Shown: piece after piece, positions 11,801 to 24,200 of the stretch | Layout: the number at the start of each line of letters is the position of its first letter | Position numbering within the stretch: the first letter of the stretch is position 1 | Notes under the pieces: generated by a model | The model's database searches: none | What the model saw: the letters and a program-made list of their open reading frames with translations, nothing else | What the model was told of the DNA's origin: nothing | Translations under genes and position numbers: made by a program | From: Fasciolopsis buskii | Taxonomy: Eukaryota > Platyhelminthes > Trematoda > Plagiorchiida > Fasciolidae | Reading direction: 5' to 3' | Assembly: GCA_008360955.1 (NCBI GenBank) | Contig: LUCM01000560.1 | Span: forward strand, 1-64,000 | DNA: 64,000 bases

Positions 11801-14800
11801 GGACGCGATACTCAAAATGATATTGAAGATGGCTTTGAGTGTATAGGGACAGCGAATCTGGTCTGGACCACCGCAATGGATAATAGTGCTTGTGCTAATG
11901 AGGTGTTAGGGCAACCGTCTGAGGACGATAAACACAATAGGGATCGACTACCTTTTGGACAAATCCTAGCTTGGGTCGTGAGTTGGGAATAGGAATTTTG
12001 AAAGAAGCTTTCTTTCGGCCCCGTAGAGATGGCCAGATTGGATCATTAGTCTTCAACCCTGCAGGAAAACGATTGACAATCCCACCATCAGGTGAAACTG
12101 CATCGGCCTCTTGGAAAGCGGCTTTGGAATGGGGTTAGCGAGGTTTCAGCGCATTGGTCTGTATTTGCTATCTATCGTTTCTTAACTTATAGACAAAGTG
12201 AAGATACGGTTGAGGGAACGACAATTCTCGGGATCATAAGTTGGATTTCCTTCGTAATTTAGAGACAGCAAATTGAGATCTTTCATTACAATGAAAAAGC
12301 CGAAGATTGTGAGAGTAAAAAGACATATCTGCGCCAAAGATGAGGAGTGAGGCAGGTGGTAATTCGCACGCCCAAGGGTGATGGGATATTTTGGCTGATT
12401 TTGGCGGTTTCTCAGTCGCATCACTAACTAGTGGGATGGACGACATTTAACTCTCGGATAGCTGGGATCGATTTAAAACTGTGGTAGGTCACCGTCAACA
12501 AAACTAAGTGAAAATTGGAAGCTGAATTCTTCTCAGTGTCTGCAGAAGACTCAGCGAGAATGCAGCTAGAGCAGATGAAAGTCTGGCTAATATGATCAGT
12601 AACCGGGCGTCGTGGATGGTTGAAGTCTTTTAAACTGGTCGAATAATCGCATCATTACCACCCCGTGCGTTTAGAATCTAAGTCAGCCAGAGCAAAGTAT
12701 TTACAATCAAGGCAGCTATTTTTCACTCGCTTTAGGTATCCGTACGTTTATTACGGTCATTGTGGGTCTTACTCCCTTTCAGATAGGACCAAAAGTCATA
12801 GGTATAAATTAGGAAGGGTAGCCAGTGGGTCACTGGGTGAATAATGCACGAAACTTGCATGGTCCACCGCTCCGTGTGGGCTCGGCTTTGGGAAGACGCT
12901 ATTCGAGGTCCCTAAAGCAGAATGAACACTGTTTCGGATGGTAATTTGCGTAGAGGTTGGGTAACTAGCTGCTGTCTGTGCGGAACGACTGCAACTAAAG
13001 TGAGGAAATTCTGACCAATTTCTAGGTTTTTTTACCACAGCCTCAAAGTTCAGAATACCAGAAGTAAAAAATGTGTCTAATATGTTCCAATACATTGATT
13101 GAGCAGTCGTGCTTTTCCATCCATTACGTTGTTTCGAAAACCAAGTCAAGTTACTGTGCTGAGGGGGACGAAATGCACCAGGTGATTTTACGGCACCGAA
13201 GTCACCTGTCACTGCCTTGGGACCTGAAGGGGAAAAGAAGAGATGTAGAAAGATTTCGGAGCTGTGGTAAAAAACTGTTTGAATTTGGGAGTATATATGC
13301 TACTATACTACCAATTAGGTCAGATATATTTCATTAGGTGATCAAACAACACTTAGGTTAAAATGGAGCTGTTAGCCGCGATTAAAAGTAGTTGTATGGG
13401 ACCGCTTTGTGCAACATGAGACGCACTCCATTAACAAACAATCTATAACCAATAAATCGTCGTAGTTTGCATTGAAAGCTAATGGTCTTGGACCCTTGTT
13501 ATGCCCATTAGAAGGTGAAAAGAGTTGTCACTGCTATTCACGTCGTGTGGAGTTCTAAGAAGGGGCTTCTTTGGGGAAAGTAGCCGCTAATTTTCTCAAG
13601 TGTTTGCAGATTTTTCTGTTCTTCGGAAGGACTAATTCATGCAAGGCGACAAGGAACTGGTGGATTTACAGTGTTCAATAACAGAGGCACAGGAGTATGA
13701 GGGAGAGGAAACGGGTTGGAAAACGAGATTCTGGAAAACGACGGAATGTTTTTGTGATAATAATGGAGCCGGTCGTTATGGCAAACCCACCGGTCACAGC
13801 TTTGAAAAGTAGCAGTTGAGTATTGCCCCGTAACTAATAAAAAGCTGACGTCCGTGTGGCGGTGCACATTTACCGAGGCGGATACTCTCCTCGAAGCTGA
13901 CAAGAGGGATGAGAGTGTAACATACTTTCGAGTACTGCGCATTTAAAATTGGATCCCAATTCCGAAATGTAACTTTTTGCGAATTCACCAGTAACGAATG
14001 ATAAAGTTAACGAAAACAAAAACATATGTGGAAACCACTATGGAAGTGCGACGGCAAAAGAAGGACATCAAAGTTCACCTTTCAGAAATGTGAAGACATA
14101 TCACGCCAGTTGTGAACAGTGAATAATGAAATCGAGCGGTGACTACGGGGAAACAGCAATTTGAGCGTGGGAAAAATTTGTAAGGCAGTGATTTCAAAAA
14201 CCCAATTAAACTTTTTTGGAGCACTTTTAGCTGCTGTGCCTCAAACCGCCCACCAAATCTGCCCAAACCAAGAGCCTCGAATGTTTGAAATCAGGGCACA
14301 AATGCCTACCCATCTAGCTCTTGGCGTTAGCCCCCCTTTCTTTCAAGAACGTCTTTTCGATGGCGTCCTCAGCACGTATTGTTCAATGTCTCATTTTTCA
14401 TCTTCTATCCGTAAGCAGTCTTTTCTAGTCGTGAGCAGCCAACAACATGCTCTAATGACAGCTATTTGCGAAACTGAGAAGATAGACATGACCAGAAAAT
14501 CAAGAAGCCGAAGTCAACAGAACCGTACAACAAATGGCCTGAATAGCCCAGAAACACCTTGAGCGTTTGGCTGAGACAGTCAAAAGCAACATCACACCAC
14601 ATAGAACATTGTGAGCTGCAAACAAATCATTCTGCTCCGAGTCAAAAAGCAAAACTTGTGGAGGGACGTACTGAGCAGGGGGTAGAATGCGCACTGTTCA
14701 CGGTGAAAAATCAAATGAATGAGTGTCCTAGATGCTTAGAATTGAAATTGTCGCTTGGGTATGCAGGAGCACGAAGACATTTGTGTTTCGTATGGTTATG

Positions 14801-16945
14801 AAGTAGCCATTTAGAATGAGAATGAGCAACAAAACTAAGTGCGGCTTCATGATATGCAATGGTCGATGACCTTGCTTGCTGCAAGCAAATGCCACGGGGC
14901 CCCAATAGGGACTGAGGCGGAAGGTGGAAGTTACTGAACAGTTTCGGGTTTGTGCAGTGGTCGCGCTTTTCTGGGTCTACCGTCCGTTTGACTGAGGTTT
15001 ACGGTTCGAGGTTCGCTGAATTATACAATCTTAGATAACTGATTTGACATGACACTCATGAGGTTCACGATGTTAAAGCAGCTTGATCTGGAGTGGCGGG
15101 GAGGTTCTTGAAGGTAAAATCAACAAATGGAACCGCTACAACCAAATCTATAAGGGATGTGTTTCAGCTCTTTCCGATGAACGGACAGGAGTCGGTGAGC
15201 GCCGAATGCGACGTGTTATTTAGGGAAGCCGCTAATTGCTAAATAAGACACTGGTACTCGTAGAGATCAGCCACTGGCCACACTTAGTTTACATCTCCAT
15301 CAAAACAACTGGAGGTGCTCGCTACTTTTCGTTACATAGACGATATGGAAGCCAATTGAGGGCTGGTATAGGGACTGAATAACTGAAATTCTGCAGACTG
15401 TGCTCACCCTGAATGGTTGGTTGGTATCCGGCCCGTCGAACTGCGGAGCCTCTGAAGCCGATTCGGTCAGATTTGCATCTGCTTGCTTGACAGAGCGACG
15501 GGCGAGGATATGAAAAACCAGTTTTGCGGAGACACGATCGTTATAGATGGGACGAGGAGACCGACTGTAATGATTTTGTCAGGTTCTCCGTTAGTGCCTG
15601 GCCACTTTGCGGTTTCCCTACCTCGGGGAGTCGGAAGAAAACGAGACAACGTTTCGACCTCACATTCTGGGCCATGCCATTTGCACAGCAGATTATAATG
15701 GGATGAGAGTTTACGCTCGAGGTACTCAAAGTAATAAATGTGAAATGAATGCGTTTGCATATGGCCCAAGATTATTGGTGCTGAATGCTGCGTGTGAGTT
15801 AGAAAACTGAGGGGAGGCTGCATCCAAGTTCGATGTGCCCTTCAAAACGCGCTATGCGTTTGTCGATTTGGTACGCCATTTAAACGGAGCACTGCCTAGT
15901 AAACAGCCACAAGGGTACACTGGGATAGGCTCGGGTGATTTCTTCTTTCACCTTAGATAGCCTAACGAATTAACCACCGGAGCCAATATCGCTTCATGTG
16001 CCTCCATGTTACTACTCCCTAGGTCTGGTGCCACTTTTGTGCCTTCAGACTAATCACCGCCAAAAAAATTGTGCGGACCGAGGAGGAATTGCGCTTAGAC
16101 TTTCGGCAAGGGTGATGGTCCCCAACAGCAATAGTGCCTAAAGAAAAGAAAGTCCACCTTCTGAGAGACCCAAAAGGCATGCTTCGCAAGATCGAGGTGC
16201 ATAAGCGGATGCAGATGGATGTGACAAAAACAGATGGATTAGAAGAGCAGGAATATGGTGCTCTGTGAGTCAACTTCCAATTTGTTTTGCAGATGGAACC
16301 GACACGTCAAGGTCGTGCCAAGCCGTGCTCCCACGGTCCCCGTTCGTCCGACTTGCGCTAAGCAAATAAAACTGTCCAGATTTACAAGCGATTCAGATAA
16401 AGACAAGAAATTTTGATGACTGTTTCTTTACGGCGAGAGCGTGGAAGACAAGATAATCGATTAATCAGGAACAGAAGGACAATCAGGGCAGGATCGTGTA
16501 TCTGTAAGCATGAACTTTGTGGTGGGCTGCAAAGAAGTTATGGTCAGTTATGCGATCTATCTGTCCTTAAGCAATGATATGGATTCACCGAGTTCACCGC
16601 TGAGATACAGAATAAGTCCACATCTTTTCCCTCGAGCTAACGTAAACCAGGTTCACCATAATTTGTGGGTAGGATGAAGGTTAAGGGAATGCAGGCCAGA
16701 CGTTTAGCACAATGTTCTAAACAGAAAGCAAAACATAGGATAGGTACCTGCTTTAGAGGCAAGGTGGTAACAGAGATTCAGTGAGACGCGTGTAGTAAAT
16801 GGTTCTGCTGTGCATCTGGGGGCCCGAGGAAGGAAATTTATGAGCAACAAGATAACAAGATAAGCCAAGCTGGGCTATCCCAGGTTGCAAAAAGCATAGA
16901 CGAAGTGGTATCCTGGGGGACACTCGGATACGCCAAAGGAAAACT
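5816..16945. other. Unassigned region without a recognisable gene
   Basis: About 11 kb with no coding region, RNA gene or repeat that I can identify. The longest open frames are 11486-11992 (+, 168 codons), 12796-13212 (-, 138), 5816-6214 (-, 132), 9471-9872 (+, 133) and 14161-14562 (+, 133). None resembles a family I know, and at least one of them lies opposite another open frame. Base composition becomes more GC-rich around 9.4-10.6 kb and 15-18 kb, which may reflect old mobile elements. Confidence 0.6.
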
Positions 16946-18930
16946 ATGCCGAGTGTAGATGAGAAGGAGAAAGTGGATTTGGGTGGCACTGACTGCAGTG
17001 GGCTGCTAAAAGACGCAGAAGGTGAAGATAACTATTCGCGGGACAAGGAAGAAGAGAATGTGGCACCGGCAGTAAAGGGCGAGCCTACTGGCGGAGTCTC
17101 TGATGACCAAAAATGGTCGAAAGCAATAGAACGCTTGGAGAATGTGCGCATGTTTTTCTCAGTACAGTGTAAGTGCTACCTCAGAGGGGAGAGGAGACAA
17201 GGGAGAGAAGCAAACTAGGAGTAGAACCAAAGAAGAAGATCGGACCCAATGAAAAGGGGTACAGGCGCAGAAACATAGGGCCCTAAGGAAAGGCAAATGT
17301 CACCGACCCGGCCACGAGATGCTCGGAAATAAGTGTAGGGCAAGCCATGCTTCAGATGAGCCGGGGGCAAGTTATTGTGCAGAAATAAAGAGATGTTGCA
17401 TTGGGTCGGAATCGCACTGCCGTTGTCCATGGTATTCCGCAGCCTACTATGATGGAAGGGAAGCAGATGCAAAGAACTGTGAGGTGCCACTTAGTAAATT
17501 TGCTCAGAACGGCGGAAATATCGGAGCAAGTAGCTGTCAACAGGGCATTTTGCCGGGAAAGACAGCAGGGAGTCAGTGACCCGGCCAAAGTCGGTGGAAT
17601 TTGCTTATTCACGGCACAGGAATAGGTCCTTGGCGTCAGCCGATAGAATAGAGATGATCAGCGGAGGGATGAATGCCATAGAGCCGGATGATGCTGTCAT
17701 AAGCAAGGCTAAGGTTGCCAATGGAGGATTGCCGAAATTCAATACCGCACGGCTGCAAGCCCCCAAACTGAGAATCAAAAAGTTGGGTGAAAGAAGGCGA
17801 CTAAATATCATTCCGAGCAGCAGGGATGGAGGTGATCGCAATGGGCGAGCGCAACACGGGCTACTCAGTATAGACCCGAGCCCCATGACTGCCATAAACC
17901 GGATGAGCCACAACAGGAATGCTGTGGGCGGGGAGGGGCGAGGTTGGAGCTCTCGGCTATCATGCGAAGCAAGAGGGCGAGGGCATCGGGAGTAGGTCCC
18001 GAGCATGCGACACCTCCGTCCATTCAGCGGCCAAAGAAGGGTGAGGAATAGTTTTAACGGTGACCTACATTGGGGTGCCTCAGGAGTATGCTCGGGACCA
18101 TTACTCTTCTTAATGTGTGTCACCGACATGGCCAGCTTGTTAGAAAATCCGTAATTCTTCTTTGCTGACGGCATCAAACCTTTAGGGACAGTAAACACTG
18201 AGACTGTCGAAAGGGACGTGGCCAATGTTTACTAGTGGGCCATAAGGTGGGATCTTCCGTTGACTTTGCACAAATGCCAAAGGCTCATGGAAAGAGGAGC
18301 AAATTGCCCTCGCCATATGGGCCCACCTGGGCATCAGACCGCAATGGAGCAAACTCAGCGAGAAGGAGCCTTCGGGATGGTCGCCAGTGCGGACTTCAAA
18401 CCTAGTCTTAAGGAGGTCACATTGGCATGGTTTACCGTACGCCAACTTAAGGGGACCGCAGGTTCCAAGATCTAACTGTCTCCTGCAGCCGTTCAGGGAA
18501 TTTGTCACACCGCACTTGGAAAACTGTGTCAAGGCATGGAGATCGTATTTCTCAGGAGATAGTAAAATGCTCGAGCGGGTTCAGCGTGCTCTTACACGCT
18601 GGTTCGGACAGTTGAATCACATGAGATATGAGCAGAGACTGAGGGCGTTCGGCTTGTACTCCCTGAAAAGATGTAATGAAAGAGGTGATTAAATGCAGGC
18701 CTTCGAGAACATCAAGGGCCCGGCCGAGATAAGGGGTCACCGTGGAGCCCTATTTCAGATAAGGAGGAACGACACACCTAGAGGTAACAGGAAAATGATT
18801 GTAACCTCCGGGTTGAGAAGTAAATCGTTTGCCATGAGAGTAGTAAATGGCCGTGATAAGTTACCGGAGGAAGTGATCGCGATGGGATCAGTGCGCGAAT
18901 TCAAAGGAAGACTGGACAATTTATGACTAG
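16946..18930 (+). mobile_element. Degenerate CR1-like LINE with ORF1-like and RT C-terminal parts
   Basis: 17401-17625 reads GRNRTAVVHGIPQ...RTAEIS...VNRAF..., resembling the ORF1 proteins of CR1-type LINEs that carry a VVHGIPE box. 18072-18175 reads GVPQ, then after a one-base shift VCSGPLLFLMCVTDMASLLENP and FFADG. 18250-18475 gives the DLPLTLHKCQ stretch. 18470-18692 gives REFVTPHLENCVKAWRSYF...ERVQRALTRWF. 18693-18926 gives the typical C-terminus ending VVNGRDKLPEEV. The catalytic box is F-A-D-G at 18161-18172. The endonuclease and the first half of the RT were not found. The 206-codon frame on the other strand (17605-18225) is its antisense shadow. The 5' edge is approximate. Confidence 0.85.
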
Positions 18931-21145
18931 CTGTGTATGGAGAGGACAATATGTGAATAGTAGAGTTGAGGAAATTATCGAGAGGAAAGCATCTCCTTAA
19001 TCGTTCCCGCTCTCCTTACGGAAACTGAAGAGGATTCCCACCCTTCTGTTGTGGGAGAATGGTCTGGTTCAGGGAGCTGTCGGTGAAAGCACCTTGTCGA
19101 TCAGGCTTGTCACCGTATAGTCCTGTAATGAAACTGGAACCGGAACTGGAATTGCAACTACACTGATCTGAAGGTCGTTCAATCGGAGTTAGCGCGGTGC
19201 ATGCATTTGTGTTTGCTTTTCTCGATTGTTTGATTTTTATTTTTTTGAATGCTGTTTGCTCTTTCGGTAAAATGCTGTACTATTCTCAGCATGATTCTCT
19301 TTCAACTGTTTTCTTCTTGAGTTTCCGCAGAAATAATAACTCGAAGTCCTTGAATTTCTTTTAATATTAAAACTTACTGCTGTATAAAAATCAAGAAGGG
19401 TAACTCAGAGATTGTGGAAGTGGTGATTTCCATAGGGAATATAAATATGTTAGGGCAGATAGTGGTGTAAGGTTGAAAGGCTCTCGAAAGGTTTTGCACA
19501 AGGCAATAAGGCACAACTGTGGCTTCGGTAACCTCCGTGGAAAGTAACACCACTGTGTTCCTGCTATAAAAGGTCATTAGGACATTTATTAGGGTAGAGC
19601 ACGAGTGAACGGCCTTTTGTAATTCGATTGTCCATTCTTTTTCACTATTGTTCTTTTGATCATACCGTCCGCCAAATTATTCCCAAAGTGGCTCTTTTAT
19701 TTCTCTAGCAAAACTGGGCATATTTAGGTAGTCGTATGTCACCATGGAAATGTGAGTACATATGTGCCTTCATCTTATTGGCAGTGTGACGCAGTTCTTC
19801 AGTTTACGAAGAAATTAAGCCACGGAAGTCTTCACCTTACTACAAAGCGATTGCTTCAATCCTAATTTTACTCCTATGGATAGGGTTACTCTGCGGAACA
19901 TTGTTGTGAGGAACGCCTGTCTCTTATTTGTCGTAACTACAGCTGTCAGTCACTTGTTGTCGTAGGATATATCGAGGTAGCTACCATGTGACTGTCATTT
20001 ATTTTTCGATGATATTACGCTGTCTGGCATGTGAAGTCCTCACGAGCCAGGTACTTTGACCTCATTTCGGAAAGAAATACTGGGATAACAAACTTTTTTC
20101 TGGATATTGGATAAATGTCCTTATAGTTTCTATGACATTTTGTTATTTTGTCAAGTGCCAGCTCATTTATTCTTGTACTTTCCCGCTGGCAAGTAGTTAA
20201 CACAATAAAGAGGGCATGTTCTATACATTTTGTGATGCTATTCACTCACATCCTAAACAAAAGCGATAAATGAAGATGGTTAGTTCATTCCTTTTTTCTG
20301 TTGGTCACTCCTCCCTGTGGAAAATTATCGTCTAACTTCGGTACACCACTTTTTCAGAGGAAACAAGCGTTAGTTAACCCAGTTCACAGTTTCCACAAAA
20401 TTCAGTTCCTTGACCAACTTGTGAAATCCACAATACAATGGTCTTCTGGTGTTTATAGTCCTTTTGATTTAATTGATACATGTGCATCTTCAAGGAGTGT
20501 TTGTTTCTGCTTATTTAGTACTTCATCCCCCTCTGACCAGGTTATCCAAAGGATAGTTGTTTTTGGTCAGGGGAGCATTTTTACCACCCATTTTCGCACT
20601 GTCTATAATTTTCTTACTCATTACATGCTTAGCGCAGTTAAGCGGATATGCTTCAAAGCTACTATGGCTCACTCCACCGGAGGAGACGGGAAACCATTGC
20701 TGTGAACCACGGAACGCCCCAATAGATCACTCAACGATCAGTACTAATGCGCTAAGGAGCGGAATCCTCATGTTAGAGATTCTATACGGAAACTAACTGA
20801 CCAGTTAATTGAAAACACTTAATCAAGAAACTGGTCAAACTGTCATTTAGAAGCATAGTAAATTTCGCTGACATTAAGTGCTTTTTCATGAAAATTCTAC
20901 TTTTCTTAATTCGTTATGTTAATATGGACAAATTCAGTCAGCCAGCAATCATATTTTGATCTCATGTGAGTATTGATTCTGACAGAAATGTAGTGCTCAA
21001 ATTCTTATATTATAACATCGCTTTGCTTTTTCTTTCATTGGTGGACGTTACCACTTAAAAATTCTCTAACGTGTATGCTTGTCTTCACTACCATTTACGC
21101 AGTGTCGACAATAGGTCCTTTTGACCTTTATTTTACTGCTAAAAG
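18931..21145. other. Region upstream of the phosphatase gene
   Basis: No gene was identified between the LINE end and the PLPP start codon. It should contain the promoter and 5'UTR, but I see no convincing core promoter. Open frames at 20301-20705 and 20557-20796 are partly hydrophobic but match nothing known. Confidence 0.5.
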
Positions 21146-21215
21146 ATGGATTTAGAGAGTCAAAAATCACGCCTGGCGGCTAAGATCATAACAGATTTAC
21201 TTGTTGCTATTCTAC
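21146..21215 (+). CDS. PLPP exon 1 (start codon and first membrane helix)
   Basis: Codes residues 1-23 plus the first base of codon 24. A short polar start (MDLESQKSR) is followed by the beginning of the first hydrophobic helix (IITDLLVAIL). TAA at 21140-21142 lies in frame two codons before the ATG, so the start cannot be further upstream in this exon. The donor at 21216 reads GTAAGA. A 39-bp intron follows (21216-21254) ending in CCTCCAG; if retained it would introduce an in-frame TAA. A possible acceptor-like AG near 21101 could mark a 5'UTR splice or trans-splice site, but this is not established. Confidence 0.88.
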
Positions 21216-24200
21216 GTAAGATGACTTTGCATGATTCATAAATTTAACCTCCAGTACATGTTTCGGCCCTACTTATCCCGTTGGCCGGACGTCCAACGCG
21301 TGGCTTCTTTTGCGACGACTATACTATTCGCTATCCGTACAAACCCGACACAGTGTCTACCGTTGGGGTAGGGCTATATGGGTACCTTATACCTCTCCTA
21401 CTCGTACGTCTCGTGAAAAACCTCATATTTTGTCTTCAGATCATTATAGTTGAAATTCTTATTGCCACTTATAAACGTTGTGCAGATGGTGATTATAATT
21501 CCTTCAAGAAGGTAAGTGTTATATTAGTTCATCCACAGTTGAGACATATATGGACCTCAGGCGTGGCCACCGATATACAACTATGGCATTGCGTTTTTTA
21601 TTGCTGGTGGGCTGACACTTTCGGTAACAACAGTGATCAAATACAGTCTAGGACGCCTTCGGCCACACTTTATTGATGCGTGCCAGCCGGACAAATTTAC
21701 AATCAATTGCACGGGTTTCATAGACCATTACACTTGTCAAAATACCGATCAAAAGATCGTAAAAGATGCATTGTAAGTTTTTTTATTCACATGTTTTGAG
21801 TTGGCGATGAATAAAAATGTTAAACGTTTCACACTCCCATTCTAGGTGGTCGGTTTAGTGAGTTCAGTGCTCCCTGCAGAGAGGAAATATTCAAGATACG
21901 CTGATTTCGTGTGCTACTTGGTGTTCACGTTTTTAGAAGGACTTTCGGGAAGTAACATGGTCAGTACCCGAAAACGTTATCAGCAGAGTCGCGAACGGGT
22001 TCGAGAGAGGTCGTCGGTGCTTCTCGCATTCAAAACATTGACCTATTTTGTCTCCGGTTCGTAACAGACGATTTTGCCTTTCTAAGTATGAATTACGTGC
22101 GCAATTCTAATCCCAATTTTCTCAGTAGTTGTACAACGTATGCAGCATTCAACGACCTGTTGCTTATCATCGTCACTCCTGGAGACCATAGAATTCGCAC
22201 CATTGCGCACGTGGTGTTTCTGCCAGAGGAATCATGTTTTAATGTCATTTGAATACATTTGAGCCAATTTCGTTGACAACCCAGGTGCCAAGTAGACTCC
22301 GTGTACTCCGTGTACGCATTCTTTTACACTTGCTTTACTCTTACATCCACTTGGTTCAGCTATAATCGGCTGGCACGGAGGATTTAATATTCACAGTACC
22401 ACAATGTACGCGGCGTCTGCAAGTATTCACTGGCGCTGTTTAGATGACCTTTATTCACACAAACTCGCCGAAGTAGAGCATTTAATGCCCGTCAAAAGGA
22501 GAGGTCCTCCAGGCTATTTTATCGCAGGGACTTGTAGCGTCTCCTACCCTACATAAATCGACAACCTAATGAACGCATTTGTTTACAAGGTGCGGCCAGT
22601 CACTAGGTTTCGGTGGTACAAACCTCAGAAGAGCTACTGCTCTTCAGGCGTACACTCTTTGGGGAAGTGAATTACAATGGAAACAGTTCCATAACTATAA
22701 TAAGTAGTTACACTTTGGCAAGGTTTATTGCTCTTGGAGCAACATGTGTAAACTACTTATATCTACTTTATAAAGGCGGTCACGTTTTCGGGGTTATTGT
22801 GGTGGTCTTCTTTCGGTTGGTGTCCAGGCTAAGTCTTGCTGAACGATTCCAGCAGTTTCCTGTTTTTCTCACCTTATTTCAAAATCTAAGAGTTTTCATT
22901 GACTTATGAATCAAGAAAGCCAACTCGTTAATAATGAATTTTTGGGCGGCTCACGGAGGTCCGCACAATAAATCTGTTTCCCTGGTGATTATGAGAATCC
23001 GGTTAGACAACCACAATTTCACACTGGACAGTTTTGATATTTTCAATGCGATGTAGGTAGTGGTGTAGAAACTTCCGGGCGCAAACATTAAGGTATACTG
23101 TTTCTTCCATGTTCTGTATTGAAAATTATCATTAAAGTCAGCTTTTTTGAAACCTCCACCGATCAAGTCCGAAGTGAGCAAATTACTTTGAAAGGGACCT
23201 GAGTTTTCTTGGAGTTACAAGAAATCAGGAGGAAGCACCATCGATTAATGAAAATCCTCATGTGGAGTGTGGATGCGTCTTATCTTGCGTGTCAGGGGTG
23301 TCAATTGTAGTACATGATTTAGGAGTCAAACTGGGGCTGGAATAAATTAGGCGTATATAGTATTGAGTGATAGAATTGGCATTATTGTTCTTCTTTAGTC
23401 GACTCGTTAATCGGATTTTCAATGCATAGGATGGATTGCGTTGTTTCGTGAATTTTGGTCGATAACATCATTATGCAGCTTCCTCGTATACCAGTTCTCA
23501 GAGTGAACCAATGTGACAAGGACAGTAAAAATGACTCAGCGGGTCCACAATACCCAAGATGTTGTTCGGCTATTTGTTTCGTCCTGTAATGATTTGTAAT
23601 TGAGTTCTACCAGGTGGGAGCGGAAACTCTTATATGAATGTTTCGATTGCTCTCACACAATAGTGAATTCCCGACCCGAATGGAGCGCTTCATATTGCAC
23701 GAGTGCGATTCACTGCATTTACTTGGACGTTCACTTCTACACCATTCACATACAAACCAAAATATTGGTGTCGTGGCCTTTGTAATTGCGTGCTGGTATG
23801 CTCTTGTGTGTCTCTTAAGCAAATGACAAACAGTTAACACGAAATTCTGATTTCTCACTAGCCACTGTGCATCGCGGTACCGAAATTTGTGTTTCCCGTT
23901 TTACATGTCAAGTGCCATGTTTAGTACACTGCTTCCAATGACTATTGCAGCCTTTCGTTCATTTCCGGGCACTCATCCATCGCATCCGCGGGCATCGTGT
24001 TTGCTGTGGTAAGTGGACTAGGTTACCTCTGTTCTCTTTGCATCGAATTAATTTCCCATTTGAGATTTGTCAGGTACCCTTTAACAGTTAAATCCTATTC
24101 ATATTTAGTCCATATTTAGTCCAAACGTGAGCACAGAATAAGTGCCATCAGCGTCACGGCGCAAGTGTAAAGCAGTGCCAGGAGAAGTACTGTGTGGCTT

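Noticed and set aside
12796..13212. 138-codon minus-strand frame
   Set aside because: No motifs recognised; overlaps a plus-strand frame of similar quality, so neither can be preferred.
17605..18225. Longest open frame in the window apart from the N run (206 codons, minus strand)
   Set aside because: It is the antisense of the LINE ORF1/RT remnant; the recognisable RT motifs are on the + strand.
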